The notes under the pieces were generated by a model. That model was not told where the DNA came from and did no database searches. It saw only the letters and a program-made list of their open reading frames with translations. A stretch of 24,447 nt of DNA. Source: Lachnospiraceae bacterium UBA3821 (GTDB taxonomy: Bacteria; Bacillota; Clostridia; Lachnospirales; Lachnospiraceae). Below, piece by piece: positions 8,100 to 16,346 of the stretch; the stretch's first letter is position 1; the number at the start of each line of letters is the position of its first letter. The translations under genes were made by a program, and so were the position numbers. The stretch covers positions 1-24,447 of the forward strand of contig DFDT01000222.1 of NCBI GenBank assembly GCA_002368865.1. Direction: 5' to 3'.

Positions 8100-9763
8100 A
8101 AAAGACAAAGAAAGTAAGTAAAATAACAGTTCTGTTTCGAATGCTAAAGTTGGTCAAACCACTTGCGGGATTTATGGTGCTCGCCGTTACGCTGGGGACA
8201 CTTGGCTTTCTTACTGCTCAATTTATTCCGATCCTTGGCGGATATGCCGTGCTGAACGGACTTGGCGTGGAGACCGGCCTTTCGTTTCGGACCATCGTGA
8301 GCTGTCTCTTATGCTTTGCGATTTTACGTGCGGTTTTCCGTTTTTCGGAGCAGCGAGCGAATCATTACATTGCATTCACGCTGTTGGCAATTGTCAGAGA
8401 CCGTGTTTTTAAGGCGCTGCGGTGCTTATGTCCCGCAAAGCTGGAGGGGAGAGATAAAGGCGACCTGATTTCACTGCTTACTTCGGATGTGGAGCTTTTG
8501 GAAGTGTTTTATGCCCACACGATCTCTCCAATCTGTATCGCGATTGTGACGGAAACGATCATGTGTCTGTACATCGGCAGTTATCATCCGATTCTCGGCG
8601 TCCTTGCTCTTATATCCTTTCTGGCAGTAGGGGCAGTGCTGCCGGTATTGATCTCCAAACGCAGCGGAACCCTTGGAGATGATCTGAGAGGCGAGTCGGG
8701 AGCACTTTCCGCACATATGCTGGAGAGCATTCGGGGACTGGATGAGATCCTGCAGTACCGGGGCGGTGAAAAAAGGCTTGGGGAGATCACAGATAAAACA
8801 AATTCGCTTTCCGATAAACAGAGGGTGCTCAACAAACTGACCGGAACCAATATGGCGCTTGCCAATACCTTTATCTGGCTGTCGGATCTGGCGATGTTTG
8901 TGGTCAGCCTGCTTCTTTATGAGTCAGGACAGGTTGGGTTCGACGGATTCCTGATTCCGATGATCGCCCTGATGTCATCGTTTGGACCGGTTACCGCTTT
9001 GTCTGCGCTGGGAACAACGCTGCAGAGTACTGTGGCATCCGGCGCCAGAGTGTTGGCCGTCATCGATGAAGAGCCGGAGACGGAGGACATTGTGGGAAAA
9101 GAGAAGATCGGATTTGAGAGCGCAGAAGCGGCGAAGGTTTCATTTGTATATGATCGGGAGGCGGTTCTGCAGGATGTTTCTGTAAGGGTGGACCGGGATA
9201 AGATCATCGGAATCGTCGGCCCCAGCGGCTGTGGAAAATCCACACTTTTGAAGCTGTTCATGCGATTTTGGAAAGTGAATCAGGGAGAAATCCGTATCTC
9301 GGGGAGAAATGTGGAAGATATCAGTACTGCAGATCTTCGTGATATGGAGAGTTATATGACGCAGGAGACCCAACTGTTCAAGGATACCATTGCGAACAAT
9401 ATTCGAATCGGAAAACTGGATGCCACGGATCAGGAGGTGGAGGCGGCATGCAGGAAAGCAGCAATCCATGATTTTATCATGACGCTCCCCAAAGGCTATG
9501 AGACAGAGGTGGGCGAGCTGGGCAGCACGCTTTCCGGCGGGGAAAAGCAGCGTATCGGTCTTGCCAGGGCATTTCTCCACAATGCACCTTTTATGCTGTT
9601 GGATGAGCCTACCAGCAGTCTGGACAGTTTAAATGAAGCAGTGATTTTGAAAGCGCTGACGGAATCTTCGCAAAATAAGACGATCCTGCTGGTATCGCAT
9701 CGTTCCTCCACAATGTGTATTGCGGATCGGACGCTTGTCATGGATGCAGGCAGGGTTTCGTGA
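8096..9763 (+). CDS. ABC exporter half-transporter, second of the pair
   Basis: The protein has 555 residues. The start ATG at 8096 overlaps the stop of the previous gene and is preceded by AAGGAGGG about 10 bases upstream. The extra 17 residues upstream in frame lie inside the previous gene and are rejected. The membrane domain is followed by an ATPase with Walker A GPSGCGKS from residue 375, a normal Q-loop (MTQETQLF), signature LSGGE from 479, Walker B LLDEP with Asp503 and Glu504, and the switch His in LVSHR. This half looks fully catalytic, unlike its partner with the altered Q-loop, which fits the asymmetric heterodimeric exporters. The layout, two fused half-transporters in tandem, resembles CydDC-like and multidrug pairs. 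No terminator is obvious after the gene. Confidence 0.93.
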   Translation: MKKTKKVSKITVLFRMLKLVKPLAGFMVLAVTLGTLGFLTAQFIPILGGYAVLNGLGVETGLSFRTIVSCLLCFAILRAVFRFSEQRANHYIAFTLLAIVRDRVFKALRCLCPAKLEGRDKGDLISLLTSDVELLEVFYAHTISPICIAIVTETIMCLYIGSYHPILGVLALISFLAVGAVLPVLISKRSGTLGDDLRGESGALSAHMLESIRGLDEILQYRGGEKRLGEITDKTNSLSDKQRVLNKLTGTNMALANTFIWLSDLAMFVVSLLLYESGQVGFDGFLIPMIALMSSFGPVTALSALGTTLQSTVASGARVLAVIDEEPETEDIVGKEKIGFESAEAAKVSFVYDREAVLQDVSVRVDRDKIIGIVGPSGCGKSTLLKLFMRFWKVNQGEIRISGRNVEDISTADLRDMESYMTQETQLFKDTIANNIRIGKLDATDQEVEAACRKAAIHDFIMTLPKGYETEVGELGSTLSGGEKQRIGLARAFLHNAPFMLLDEPTSSLDSLNEAVILKALTESSQNKTILLVSHRSSTMCIADRTLVMDAGRVS

Positions 9764-9776
9764 AGAAAATCATTTC

Positions 9777-9805
9777 TTGCATTGGGGAGCAGAATAGTAT
9801 ATTAT
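9777..9805 (+). promoter_or_regulatory. Promoter of the DegV operon
   Basis: TTGCAT (9777-9782), a 17-bp spacer and TATTAT (9800-9805) form a good sigma-A promoter in the 91-bp gap before the DegV gene. A 10-bp direct repeat AGAATAGTAT (9791-9800 and 9808-9817) overlaps it. Confidence 0.5.
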
Positions 9806-9854
9806 TTAGAATAGTATTTGTAAAAGTACAATAAATCCAAAGAAGGACTTCAGC

Positions 9855-10733
9855 GTGAAGACAGCGATTATGACAGATACAAACAGCGGTATTCTGGCAG
9901 AAGAGGGATTGGATAATGGAATCTTTACTATGCCTATGCCGATTCAAATAGACGGACAGGATTATCTGGAAGGGGAGAATATAACCCATGACCGTGTTTT
10001 TGCTGCGTTGAAAGCAGGAAAAAGTGTTTCTACCTCGCAGCCATCGCCATATGATCTGCAGAAATGCTGGGATAGGATTTTGGCAGAGGGAAATGATGAA
10101 ATTGTGTACATACCGATGTCGGGTGGACTCAGCGGTTCGCTGGAGACAGCGGCAATGCTGGCAAAAGACTTTTCCGGTAAGGTTCAGGTGGTTGATAATC
10201 GCCGTATTTCCATGACTTTGCTGGATTCTGTGTATGATGCCAAATACATGGCGGACCATGGACAAAATGCCGTTTTGATCAAAAAGAGACTGGAGGAGAA
10301 CGCCGCTCAGTCAATCATTTATATTATGGTAAATGATCTGAGATATATTGTAAAAAGCGGAAGGATCACGGCAGCAGGTGCGGCAGTGGCAACTGTTGCA
10401 GGCATTCGTCCGGTGCTTAAGATCGAAGGTGGGAGATTGGATGCTTTCGCTAGGGCAAGAGGAGTAAAAGCGTGTGAAAATCTGATGCTGGAGGCAGCAC
10501 AAAACGCGCTCAGAGAGAAATTTGCGAATATTGACAAAAAGAGGATACACATCGGCGTGGCAGGGACTATGACAGATGACGGGGATGTGAAGGCATGGAT
10601 CGGACGAATCAAAGATATATTTCCTGACTATGATGTGGAATACAGACCGTTAGCATGCAGCATTGCCTGCCATATAGGGAGCGAAACGAAAGGAATTTCC
10701 GTCGGAATAGTAGACAGGGTGAATAAGAGATAG
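9855..10733 (+). CDS. DegV family fatty-acid-binding protein
   Basis: The protein has 292 residues, normal for DegV/FakB. It starts at GTG 9855 with AAGGA eight bases upstream. Family motifs are TDTNSG at 7-12, STSQPSP at 59-65, SGGLSGS at 89-95 and VVDNRRISM, which line the fatty-acid pocket in characterised FakB proteins. FakB proteins bind a free fatty acid and present it to the kinase FakA, making acyl-phosphate for phospholipid synthesis. No FakA gene is in the window, so a role in fatty-acid capture is a family-level inference. It is the first gene of a three-gene unit; the next gene starts 4 bp after its stop. Confidence 0.92.
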   Translation: MKTAIMTDTNSGILAEEGLDNGIFTMPMPIQIDGQDYLEGENITHDRVFAALKAGKSVSTSQPSPYDLQKCWDRILAEGNDEIVYIPMSGGLSGSLETAAMLAKDFSGKVQVVDNRRISMTLLDSVYDAKYMADHGQNAVLIKKRLEENAAQSIIYIMVNDLRYIVKSGRITAAGAAVATVAGIRPVLKIEGGRLDAFARARGVKACENLMLEAAQNALREKFANIDKKRIHIGVAGTMTDDGDVKAWIGRIKDIFPDYDVEYRPLACSIACHIGSETKGISVGIVDRVNKR

Positions 10734-10737
10734 GCAG

Positions 10738-11319
10738 ATGATGTATGAGAGCATGGAATTTAAGCAGATAAAAGATCGGATGCAATGGCAGCTGGCAGAG
10801 AACAGGCAGTTTATCCTGGCAATAGACGGTAGAAGCGGCGCGGGAAAAACAACACTTGCCTCCGCTTTGCAGAGAGAGACCGGGTGCACGGTGTTTCACA
10901 TGGACGATTATTTTTTGCGGCCGGAACAGCGGACGGAGCAAAGGCTGGATATGCCCGGAGGCAATGTGGATCATGAGCGTTTTCTTTCGGAGATCCTGCT
11001 TCCGTTAAAGCAGGGGAAGAACGGTATCAGTTATCGACCATACGATTGTAAGACGCAGACATTGAGGCAGGCAGTAGAAGCGAAAAACTGTACGGTCAGT
11101 ATTGTAGAAGGTTCCTACAGTTGCCATCCGGCGCTGTGGGATCATTATGATCTCCGGGTGTTTGTGTCGATTTCGGCAGATGAGCAGAGAGCGCGGATCC
11201 TTGAGCGGGAGGGAGATGCGAAAGCCGAAATGTTCTTTGAACGTTGGATTCCTATGGAGGAAAAATACTTTTTGCATTATAGGATTGAAGAAAGATGTGA
11301 CTTGGTTTTGAGAGCGTAG
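10738..11319 (+). CDS. Uridine-kinase-like P-loop kinase
   Basis: The protein has 193 residues. It has a Walker A GRSGAGKT at 31-38, then FHMDDYFLRPEQR, and VEGSYSCHPALWDHYDLRVFV, features shared with uridine kinase and related nucleoside or phosphoribulokinase-fold enzymes. It should phosphorylate a nucleoside or similar small molecule in the cytoplasm; the exact substrate is not evident. The start is uncertain: ATG 10738 and ATG 10741 are adjacent and preceded only by a weak AGG-rich stretch. It follows DegV by 4 bp and precedes the methyltransferase by 35 bp, so the three are probably co-transcribed. Confidence 0.8.
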   Translation: MMYESMEFKQIKDRMQWQLAENRQFILAIDGRSGAGKTTLASALQRETGCTVFHMDDYFLRPEQRTEQRLDMPGGNVDHERFLSEILLPLKQGKNGISYRPYDCKTQTLRQAVEAKNCTVSIVEGSYSCHPALWDHYDLRVFVSISADEQRARILEREGDAKAEMFFERWIPMEEKYFLHYRIEERCDLVLRA

Positions 11320-11354
11320 ATTAATAAATGCAACAAGAATGCAGGGGGAAGATC

Positions 11355-11990
11355 GTGAACGGTCAAGCGTATAAAGAGTTGTCCATAAAGGAATTCACGA
11401 AAGCAGCGGAAATCTATGACAGCGGTCATGCCGGAATTTATGAGCTGTGTAAAGATGATTACCCGCCAATCCTGGAGGAACTGCGGGAGACGCGCTTTGA
11501 AAATCTATTAGATGTGGGGTGCGGTACCGGACCGATGATAGAGTTGCTCGTGTCGGAATATCCGGAGAAACATTATACCGGATTGGATCTGACGCCAAAA
11601 ATGATCGAGACGGCAAATGCCAAGCATTTGAAAAATGCGCAATTTGTTGTCGGCGACAGTGAAGATCTGCCTTTTCCGGCGGAGAGCTTTGATGTGGTCA
11701 TCTGTGCCAACAGCTTCCATCATTATCCGAACTCACAGAAATTTTTTAACGGTGTCACAAGGGTGCTGCGTAAGGGAGGCGTCCTTGTGTTGCGGGATTA
11801 TACCTCTTATGATTTTATGGTGTGGTTGATGAATCATGTGGAGATGCCCATTGCGAATCTGGCAGGGCATGGTGATGTGCGGTGTTATACCACAAAACAG
11901 GTTCGGACGTTCTGCGAAAGTGCCGGGCTCAAAGTAGAAAAGTTGGAAAAGCAAAAGAAGTTTCGGCTTCATCTGGTGGCGAGAAAATAG
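11355..11990 (+). CDS. Class I SAM-dependent methyltransferase
   Basis: The protein has 211 residues from GTG 11355, chosen because AGGGGGA lies eight bases upstream. The in-frame ATG at 11328 has no ribosome site. SAM-binding motif I is LLDVGCGTG (residues 51-59), followed by YTGLDLTPKMI (motif II acidic residue), GDSEDLPFPAESFDVV and VLRKGGVLVLRDY, the Methyltransf_11/UbiE-like pattern. The acceptor substrate is unknown; small-molecule or quinone-type methylation are possibilities. It is the last gene before a strong terminator and is co-directional with DegV and the kinase. Confidence 0.88.
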   Translation: MNGQAYKELSIKEFTKAAEIYDSGHAGIYELCKDDYPPILEELRETRFENLLDVGCGTGPMIELLVSEYPEKHYTGLDLTPKMIETANAKHLKNAQFVVGDSEDLPFPAESFDVVICANSFHHYPNSQKFFNGVTRVLRKGGVLVLRDYTSYDFMVWLMNHVEMPIANLAGHGDVRCYTTKQVRTFCESAGLKVEKLEKQKKFRLHLVARK

Positions 11991-11998
11991 AAAGAAAG

Positions 11999-12029
11999 GG
12001 ACACAGCCTTTGACAGGCTGTGTCCTTTT
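11999..12029. terminator. Bidirectional intrinsic terminator
   Basis: GGACACAGCCT (11999-12009) pairs perfectly with AGGCTGTGTCC (12015-12025) around a 5-base loop, an 11-bp stem. TTTT follows on the + strand. On the minus strand the stem is followed by a pyrimidine run (CCCTTTCTTTC). It lies between the converging methyltransferase and lipoprotein genes and probably stops both. Confidence 0.88.
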
Positions 12030-12047
12030 GATTGATCGTCTATTGAT

Positions 12048-13370
12048 TTACTGTCTGTTCCCTCTGTTGCCGTTTCCTTTCATGCCGGTGTTTCCACCGA
12101 AATTAGCATTGCCGTTCATCCCGGTGTTCCCACCGAAGCCGCCTCTGCCGTCGCCCATCATCTGATTGGGGATGGCCTGAACCTGTTCGCCGTTGACGAT
12201 AATGGTGCCGCCGTTATACTCTGCGTTGCCGTCATAGTCAAAGGTAGAGTTGCCTGTCACATTGATGGTACCGCCGTTGACATAGATGTCGCCATTGGAG
12301 TCGATCCCGTCGGTGTCTCCTGCGCCCATGACAACAGTGATGTCGCCGCCGTTGATCTCGATTGTAGGACGGTAGGAGTTGGACTTCTTGGCTGCGTTGA
12401 TGCCGTCGTCGCTGGCCTGGATATCGATGGTGCCATCATTGATCTGGATATAAGTACCCTCGATGCCTTCAGCCGCTTTGATGGTGAAAGTACCGCCGTC
12501 TATCTGGACAACTGATATAGCGTGAATGCCGTCATCGCCGGCATTGATGGTAAAGGTGCCACCGCTGATGTAGACATAACCCTTGGTGTCGTCTTCATCA
12601 TTTTCTGCATGGAGGCCATCGGTCCCGGCTGTCAGGTTGAAAGTCCCGTCCGCAATGAGAATGGAATCATTGGCTTCAAAAGCCTTGGTGCCTGCCGTGA
12701 TGTTGTAGGTGCCGCCTGTGACCTTGAGATCATCCTTGCAGACAATACCGTTGTCGGTGGACGAAACGGTCAGAGTGGCGGTTCCGTTTAACACCAGATC
12801 AGAGCGGGAGAAGATCACGCCGTCTGTATTGGTATCGCCGTCCTGGGTGAAAGTACCGGTAACGCTTAAGGAACTGTCAGAACTTGTGGTGACAAACACC
12901 TTATCCGCTTTGTTCACATAGATGCACGGAAAATCCGCATTCGTGAGATCCAGGCCATCCAGTACCAACTGTACCTTTGCATCGGAATCTGCATCTACAT
13001 AGATTGTGACATCTGTGGCCGTGCCGCTCAGTACATATACACCTGCTTCCGTGATGTGAATGTCGGTGCCGCTCTTTACGGTATAGTATACAGCGCTGCT
13101 CAGATCTGCGGTCTGCTTTAAATCTCTGTCAGAAAAAAGACTGTCGGTATCGATCTGGTTGTCTGCCGCAGCTGTGCTGACAGAACTGACTGTTGCAGAA
13201 GCAGTTGTGGAACTGTTCTTTGCGGTAGTCTGAGAAGAGCTTTCGGATGCAAGTGTTTCGGTGAAGGTGGAGCTAGTTCCTGTTGTATTGGATGTGCTGC
13301 CTGCACAGCCGGCCAGTGCCAGCATGGAACAGGTGCTGATGGTCAGTAACATAATCATTTTTTTCTTCAT
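12048..13370 (-). CDS. Cthe_2159/DUF4353-type carbohydrate-binding lipoprotein
   Basis: The protein has 440 residues. The start is ATG 13370 with AGGGG nine bases upstream; an in-frame TTG three codons earlier is less likely. A lipoprotein signal peptide (MKKKMIMLLTIS...LALAGC) puts the lipidated Cys at residue 22, so the protein is anchored on the outer face of the membrane. A Ser/Thr-rich linker (about 23-75) follows, then repeated NGGT/SGGT beta-strand turns typical of a right-handed beta-helix. Cthe_2159 of Clostridium thermocellum, the family's characterised member, binds polysaccharide such as polygalacturonate. The C-terminal tail is Gly/Asn-rich with FGGNTGM occurring twice. It stands alone in this window. 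Binding of a cell-wall or dietary glycan is inferred. Confidence 0.85.
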   Translation of the reverse strand: MKKKMIMLLTISTCSMLALAGCAGSTSNTTGTSSTFTETLASESSSQTTAKNSSTTASATVSSVSTAAADNQIDTDSLFSDRDLKQTADLSSAVYYTVKSGTDIHITEAGVYVLSGTATDVTIYVDADSDAKVQLVLDGLDLTNADFPCIYVNKADKVFVTTSSDSSLSVTGTFTQDGDTNTDGVIFSRSDLVLNGTATLTVSSTDNGIVCKDDLKVTGGTYNITAGTKAFEANDSILIADGTFNLTAGTDGLHAENDEDDTKGYVYISGGTFTINAGDDGIHAISVVQIDGGTFTIKAAEGIEGTYIQINDGTIDIQASDDGINAAKKSNSYRPTIEINGGDITVVMGAGDTDGIDSNGDIYVNGGTINVTGNSTFDYDGNAEYNGGTIIVNGEQVQAIPNQMMGDGRGGFGGNTGMNGNANFGGNTGMKGNGNRGNRQ

Positions 13371-13405
13371 AAAAGTCAACCCCTTTCTGTCTGCTTGATG
13401 ATGTT

Positions 13406-13437
13406 ATTATAAGCAGAGAACCTTAAACCAACTTAAA
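13406..13437 (-). promoter_or_regulatory. Lipoprotein promoter with direct-repeat activator box
   Basis: On the minus strand a perfect -10 TATAAT (13411-13406) has no good -35. Instead two TTTAAG hexamers (13437-13432 and 13427-13422) separated by four bases, a 10-bp period, lie 10 bp upstream of the -10. Tandem repeats one helical turn apart in this place are typical of OmpR/PhoB-type activators. No such regulator is encoded in the window. Confidence 0.42.
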
Positions 13438-13494
13438 ATTTCAAAAATAAAATTATTTTTATTTTCATCAGGTTTATGATAAGATAATTTTATT

Positions 13495-15321
13495 ATGAAC
13501 ATACTCACATTAGATCATATTTCAAAAAATTACATAGGGAGAATGCTTTTAGATGACGCATCTTTTTATCTGGAGGAGGGAGAAAAAGTTGGTGTCATCG
13601 GCATCAACGGCACGGGCAAATCTACGCTGTTAAAGATCATTGCCGGATTGGAGGAACCGGATGCGGGAAAAGTGATTCTGGCAAATAATCATGTTGTCTC
13701 GTATCTGCCGCAGACACCGCACTTTGATCCGGAGGAAACGGTCATAAACAGTGTGGTGAAAACGTGCGGAGGACATGACGAGTACGGTTCCCGTGAGAGC
13801 GATGCGAAGACGATGCTGACGAAGCTGGGCATAACCGATTTTGATCAGAAGTGTGGAGAACTCTCCGGCGGACAAAAGAAACGCCTGGCATTGGTGGCGG
13901 TGCTCATGGCACCCTGTGATATTCTGGTGTTGGATGAGCCTACAAATCATCTGGACTCAGAGATGTCGGAATGGTTGGAGGAGTATCTGCGTGCTTTTCG
14001 AAAAACGTTAGTGATGGTAACTCATGACAGATATTTTCTGGACAGTGTGTGCAGACGGATCGTGGAGATTGACAAGGGGCACATATACAGTTATGATGCA
14101 AATTATTCGGGGTTCCTCTCATTGAAAGCGCAGCGAGAGGAAAGTATGTTGGCTTCCGAGCGGAAGCGGCAGTCCATTCTGCGCAAGGAGATCGCCTGGA
14201 TCCAGAGGGGGGCCAGAGCGCGTTCCACGAAGCAGAAGGCACATATTCAGAGGTATGAGGCGCTGCGGGATATGGATGCACCGGAAGTCGACGGACAGGT
14301 GGAGATCAGTTCGGTTTCCAGCAGACTGGGCAAGACGATCATTGAACTGAAAGCTATCTCCAAAGCGTACGGAGATAAGGTATTGATCAGGAATTTTACT
14401 TATCTGTTTCTGAAAGGTGACCGTATCGGTTTCGTGGGACCTAACGGGTGTGGCAAGACCACGTTGATGAAGATGATCGATTCCCGTGTCCGGCCGGATG
14501 CCGGTGAGATTGTGATCGGGCAGACAGTGAAGATCGGGTATTATACGCAGGAGATTGAGGAAAATGAAGCAGCAGGCGTGGCTTATATGAATCCGAATGA
14601 CAAGGTCATCGACTACATCCGAAATGTGGCGGAGTATGTGCGTACGGAGGACGGGCAGGTGAGTGCGTCCGCCATGCTGGAGCGGTTCCTGTTTACGGCA
14701 GATCAGCAGTACAGTCCCATCGCGAAACTGTCCGGCGGAGAGAAGCGCAGGCTGAATCTGCTGCGGGTACTGATGGGGGCGCCCAATGTGCTGATTTTAG
14801 ATGAACCCACCAATGATCTGGATATTAAGACCCTGCAGATTTTAGAGGACTATCTGGACAATTATCAGGGCGTGGTGATCACGGTTTCCCATGACAGGTA
14901 CTTTCTGGACCGCGTGGTGCGGCGGATCTTTGCCTTTGAAGGAGACGGTGTGCTCAGACAGTATGAGGGCGGGTACACCGACTACGAGAGTCGGAAACAG
15001 GAAGAAGGGACTGCGCAGGTGGCGACAGTGGCAGTCGAAAAGGACACAGGAACATCGGATACACGCGCCACGTGGACTCATGAGAAAAAGTTAAAGTTTA
15101 CCTATAAGGAACAGAAGGAATATGACACCATTGATGAAGTGATCGCAAAACTGGAGCAGGAGATTGCGGACATTGATGCGGATATGGCGAGAAATGCCAC
15201 CAATTCGGCGAAACTGACGGAATTGAGTCATCTGAAAGAGCAGAAAGAAAATGAGCTGGAACAGAAGATGGAACGATGGGTGTATCTGAATGAACTGGCG
15301 GAGAGGATCACTGCGCAATAA
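13495..15321 (+). CDS. ABC-F family ATPase, Uup-like
   Basis: The protein has 608 residues with two ATPase domains and no membrane segment. Domain 1 has Walker A GINGTGKS at 36-43, signature LSGGQ from 123 and Walker B LDEP with Asp147/Glu148. Domain 2 has GPNGCGKT at 315-322, LSGGE from 412 and Asp436/Glu437. The charged linker between them is the ribosome-contacting interdomain segment of ABC-F proteins. A C-terminal coiled coil at about 545-605 (AKLEQEIADIDADM onward) suggests the Uup-like branch rather than EttA. ABC-F proteins act on the ribosome in translation or antibiotic protection; this length and tail favour a housekeeping role, which is an inference. There is no recognisable SD before ATG 13495. 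The next gene's SD begins two bases after the stop. Confidence 0.93.
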   Translation: MNILTLDHISKNYIGRMLLDDASFYLEEGEKVGVIGINGTGKSTLLKIIAGLEEPDAGKVILANNHVVSYLPQTPHFDPEETVINSVVKTCGGHDEYGSRESDAKTMLTKLGITDFDQKCGELSGGQKKRLALVAVLMAPCDILVLDEPTNHLDSEMSEWLEEYLRAFRKTLVMVTHDRYFLDSVCRRIVEIDKGHIYSYDANYSGFLSLKAQREESMLASERKRQSILRKEIAWIQRGARARSTKQKAHIQRYEALRDMDAPEVDGQVEISSVSSRLGKTIIELKAISKAYGDKVLIRNFTYLFLKGDRIGFVGPNGCGKTTLMKMIDSRVRPDAGEIVIGQTVKIGYYTQEIEENEAAGVAYMNPNDKVIDYIRNVAEYVRTEDGQVSASAMLERFLFTADQQYSPIAKLSGGEKRRLNLLRVLMGAPNVLILDEPTNDLDIKTLQILEDYLDNYQGVVITVSHDRYFLDRVVRRIFAFEGDGVLRQYEGGYTDYESRKQEEGTAQVATVAVEKDTGTSDTRATWTHEKKLKFTYKEQKEYDTIDEVIAKLEQEIADIDADMARNATNSAKLTELSHLKEQKENELEQKMERWVYLNELAERITAQ

Positions 15322-15337
15322 AGAGGAGGAATTGCTT

Positions 15338-16333
15338 GTGGAGAAATTAACCTGTATGACGGATCTGCACTTGCATCTGGACGGTGCAATCTCTATGGAG
15401 TCGGCAAGGCAATTGGCTAAACTGCAGGGTATTGAGATCCCGGAAAGGGATGCGGAGCTCAAAGCATTGTTGACTGTGTCAGCGGATTGCAAAGATCTGA
15501 ATGAATTTTTGGAGAAATTTGCATTTCCCTGTTCGTTGCTACAGACCAAGGAGGGACTGGAAGGCGCCGCTTTTAATCTATGCAGTGAATTGAAGGAGCA
15601 GGGTGTGATGTATGCGGAAATCCGGTTTGCACCGCAGAAATCCTGTGACCGTGGCATGACGCAGCGGCAGGCTGTGGAGGCTGCACTGACCGGCATTCAG
15701 CGGTCGGAGCTCCCCTGTGGGCTGATCTTATGTTGCATGCGGGCTGCGGATAACCGGGCGGAAAACATGGAAACGGTGGAACTTTGCGGGGAATATCTGG
15801 GGAAAGGCGTATGTGCGCTGGATCTGGCGGGAGCGGAAGCACTGTTCTCTACCAGAGATTTTGCAGATGTTTTCTCATATGCGCGGAGTATGGGAATTCC
15901 ATTTACGATCCATGCAGGTGAGGCGGATGGACCGGAAAGTGTGAGGTGCGCGCTGGATTTCGGCGCAGTACGGATCGGCCATGGGGTGCGCGCTTCGGAG
16001 GATGAAAGTCTGATGGATCGGCTGGCGGCGGAAAAGGTGCCGTTGGAGCTTTGTCCTACCAGTAACCTGAATACAGCAATTTATTCTGATCTGTCGCAGT
16101 ATCCGCTTCGAACTTTTCTGGAGAAGGGGATTGTCGTCACGGTGAATACGGACGACCCTTCCATAGAGGGCACGACGATCAAACGGGAGTATAAACTGCT
16201 GATCGATCAGTTTGAATTATCCAAAGAGGAGGTACGGCAGTTGATGGTCAACTCTGTGAAGGCATCATTTGCTCCAGAGGCTTTAAAGTCAGAGTTATTA
16301 CAGAGAATTGAGCGGGAGGTTGCAGTCAAATAA
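15338..16333 (+). CDS. add: Adenosine deaminase
   Basis: The protein has 331 residues from GTG 15338, which follows GAGGAGGA by seven bases; the longer in-frame reading would begin inside the ABC-F gene. Zinc ligands and catalytic residues are in place: His11 and His13 in TDLHLHLDGA, HAGE with His192 and Glu195, RIGHG with His215, LCPTSN, and NTDDPS with Asp272/Asp273. The enzyme hydrolyses adenosine (and deoxyadenosine) to inosine and ammonia in purine salvage, in the cytoplasm. The gene is 16 bp after ABC-F and 13 bp before the aldo/keto reductase, so it belongs to the same transcript. A related amidohydrolase substrate (for example adenine) is possible but the motifs favour adenosine. Confidence 0.92.
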   Translation: MEKLTCMTDLHLHLDGAISMESARQLAKLQGIEIPERDAELKALLTVSADCKDLNEFLEKFAFPCSLLQTKEGLEGAAFNLCSELKEQGVMYAEIRFAPQKSCDRGMTQRQAVEAALTGIQRSELPCGLILCCMRAADNRAENMETVELCGEYLGKGVCALDLAGAEALFSTRDFADVFSYARSMGIPFTIHAGEADGPESVRCALDFGAVRIGHGVRASEDESLMDRLAAEKVPLELCPTSNLNTAIYSDLSQYPLRTFLEKGIVVTVNTDDPSIEGTTIKREYKLLIDQFELSKEEVRQLMVNSVKASFAPEALKSELLQRIEREVAVK

Positions 16334-16346
16334 TCGGAGGGAAATC

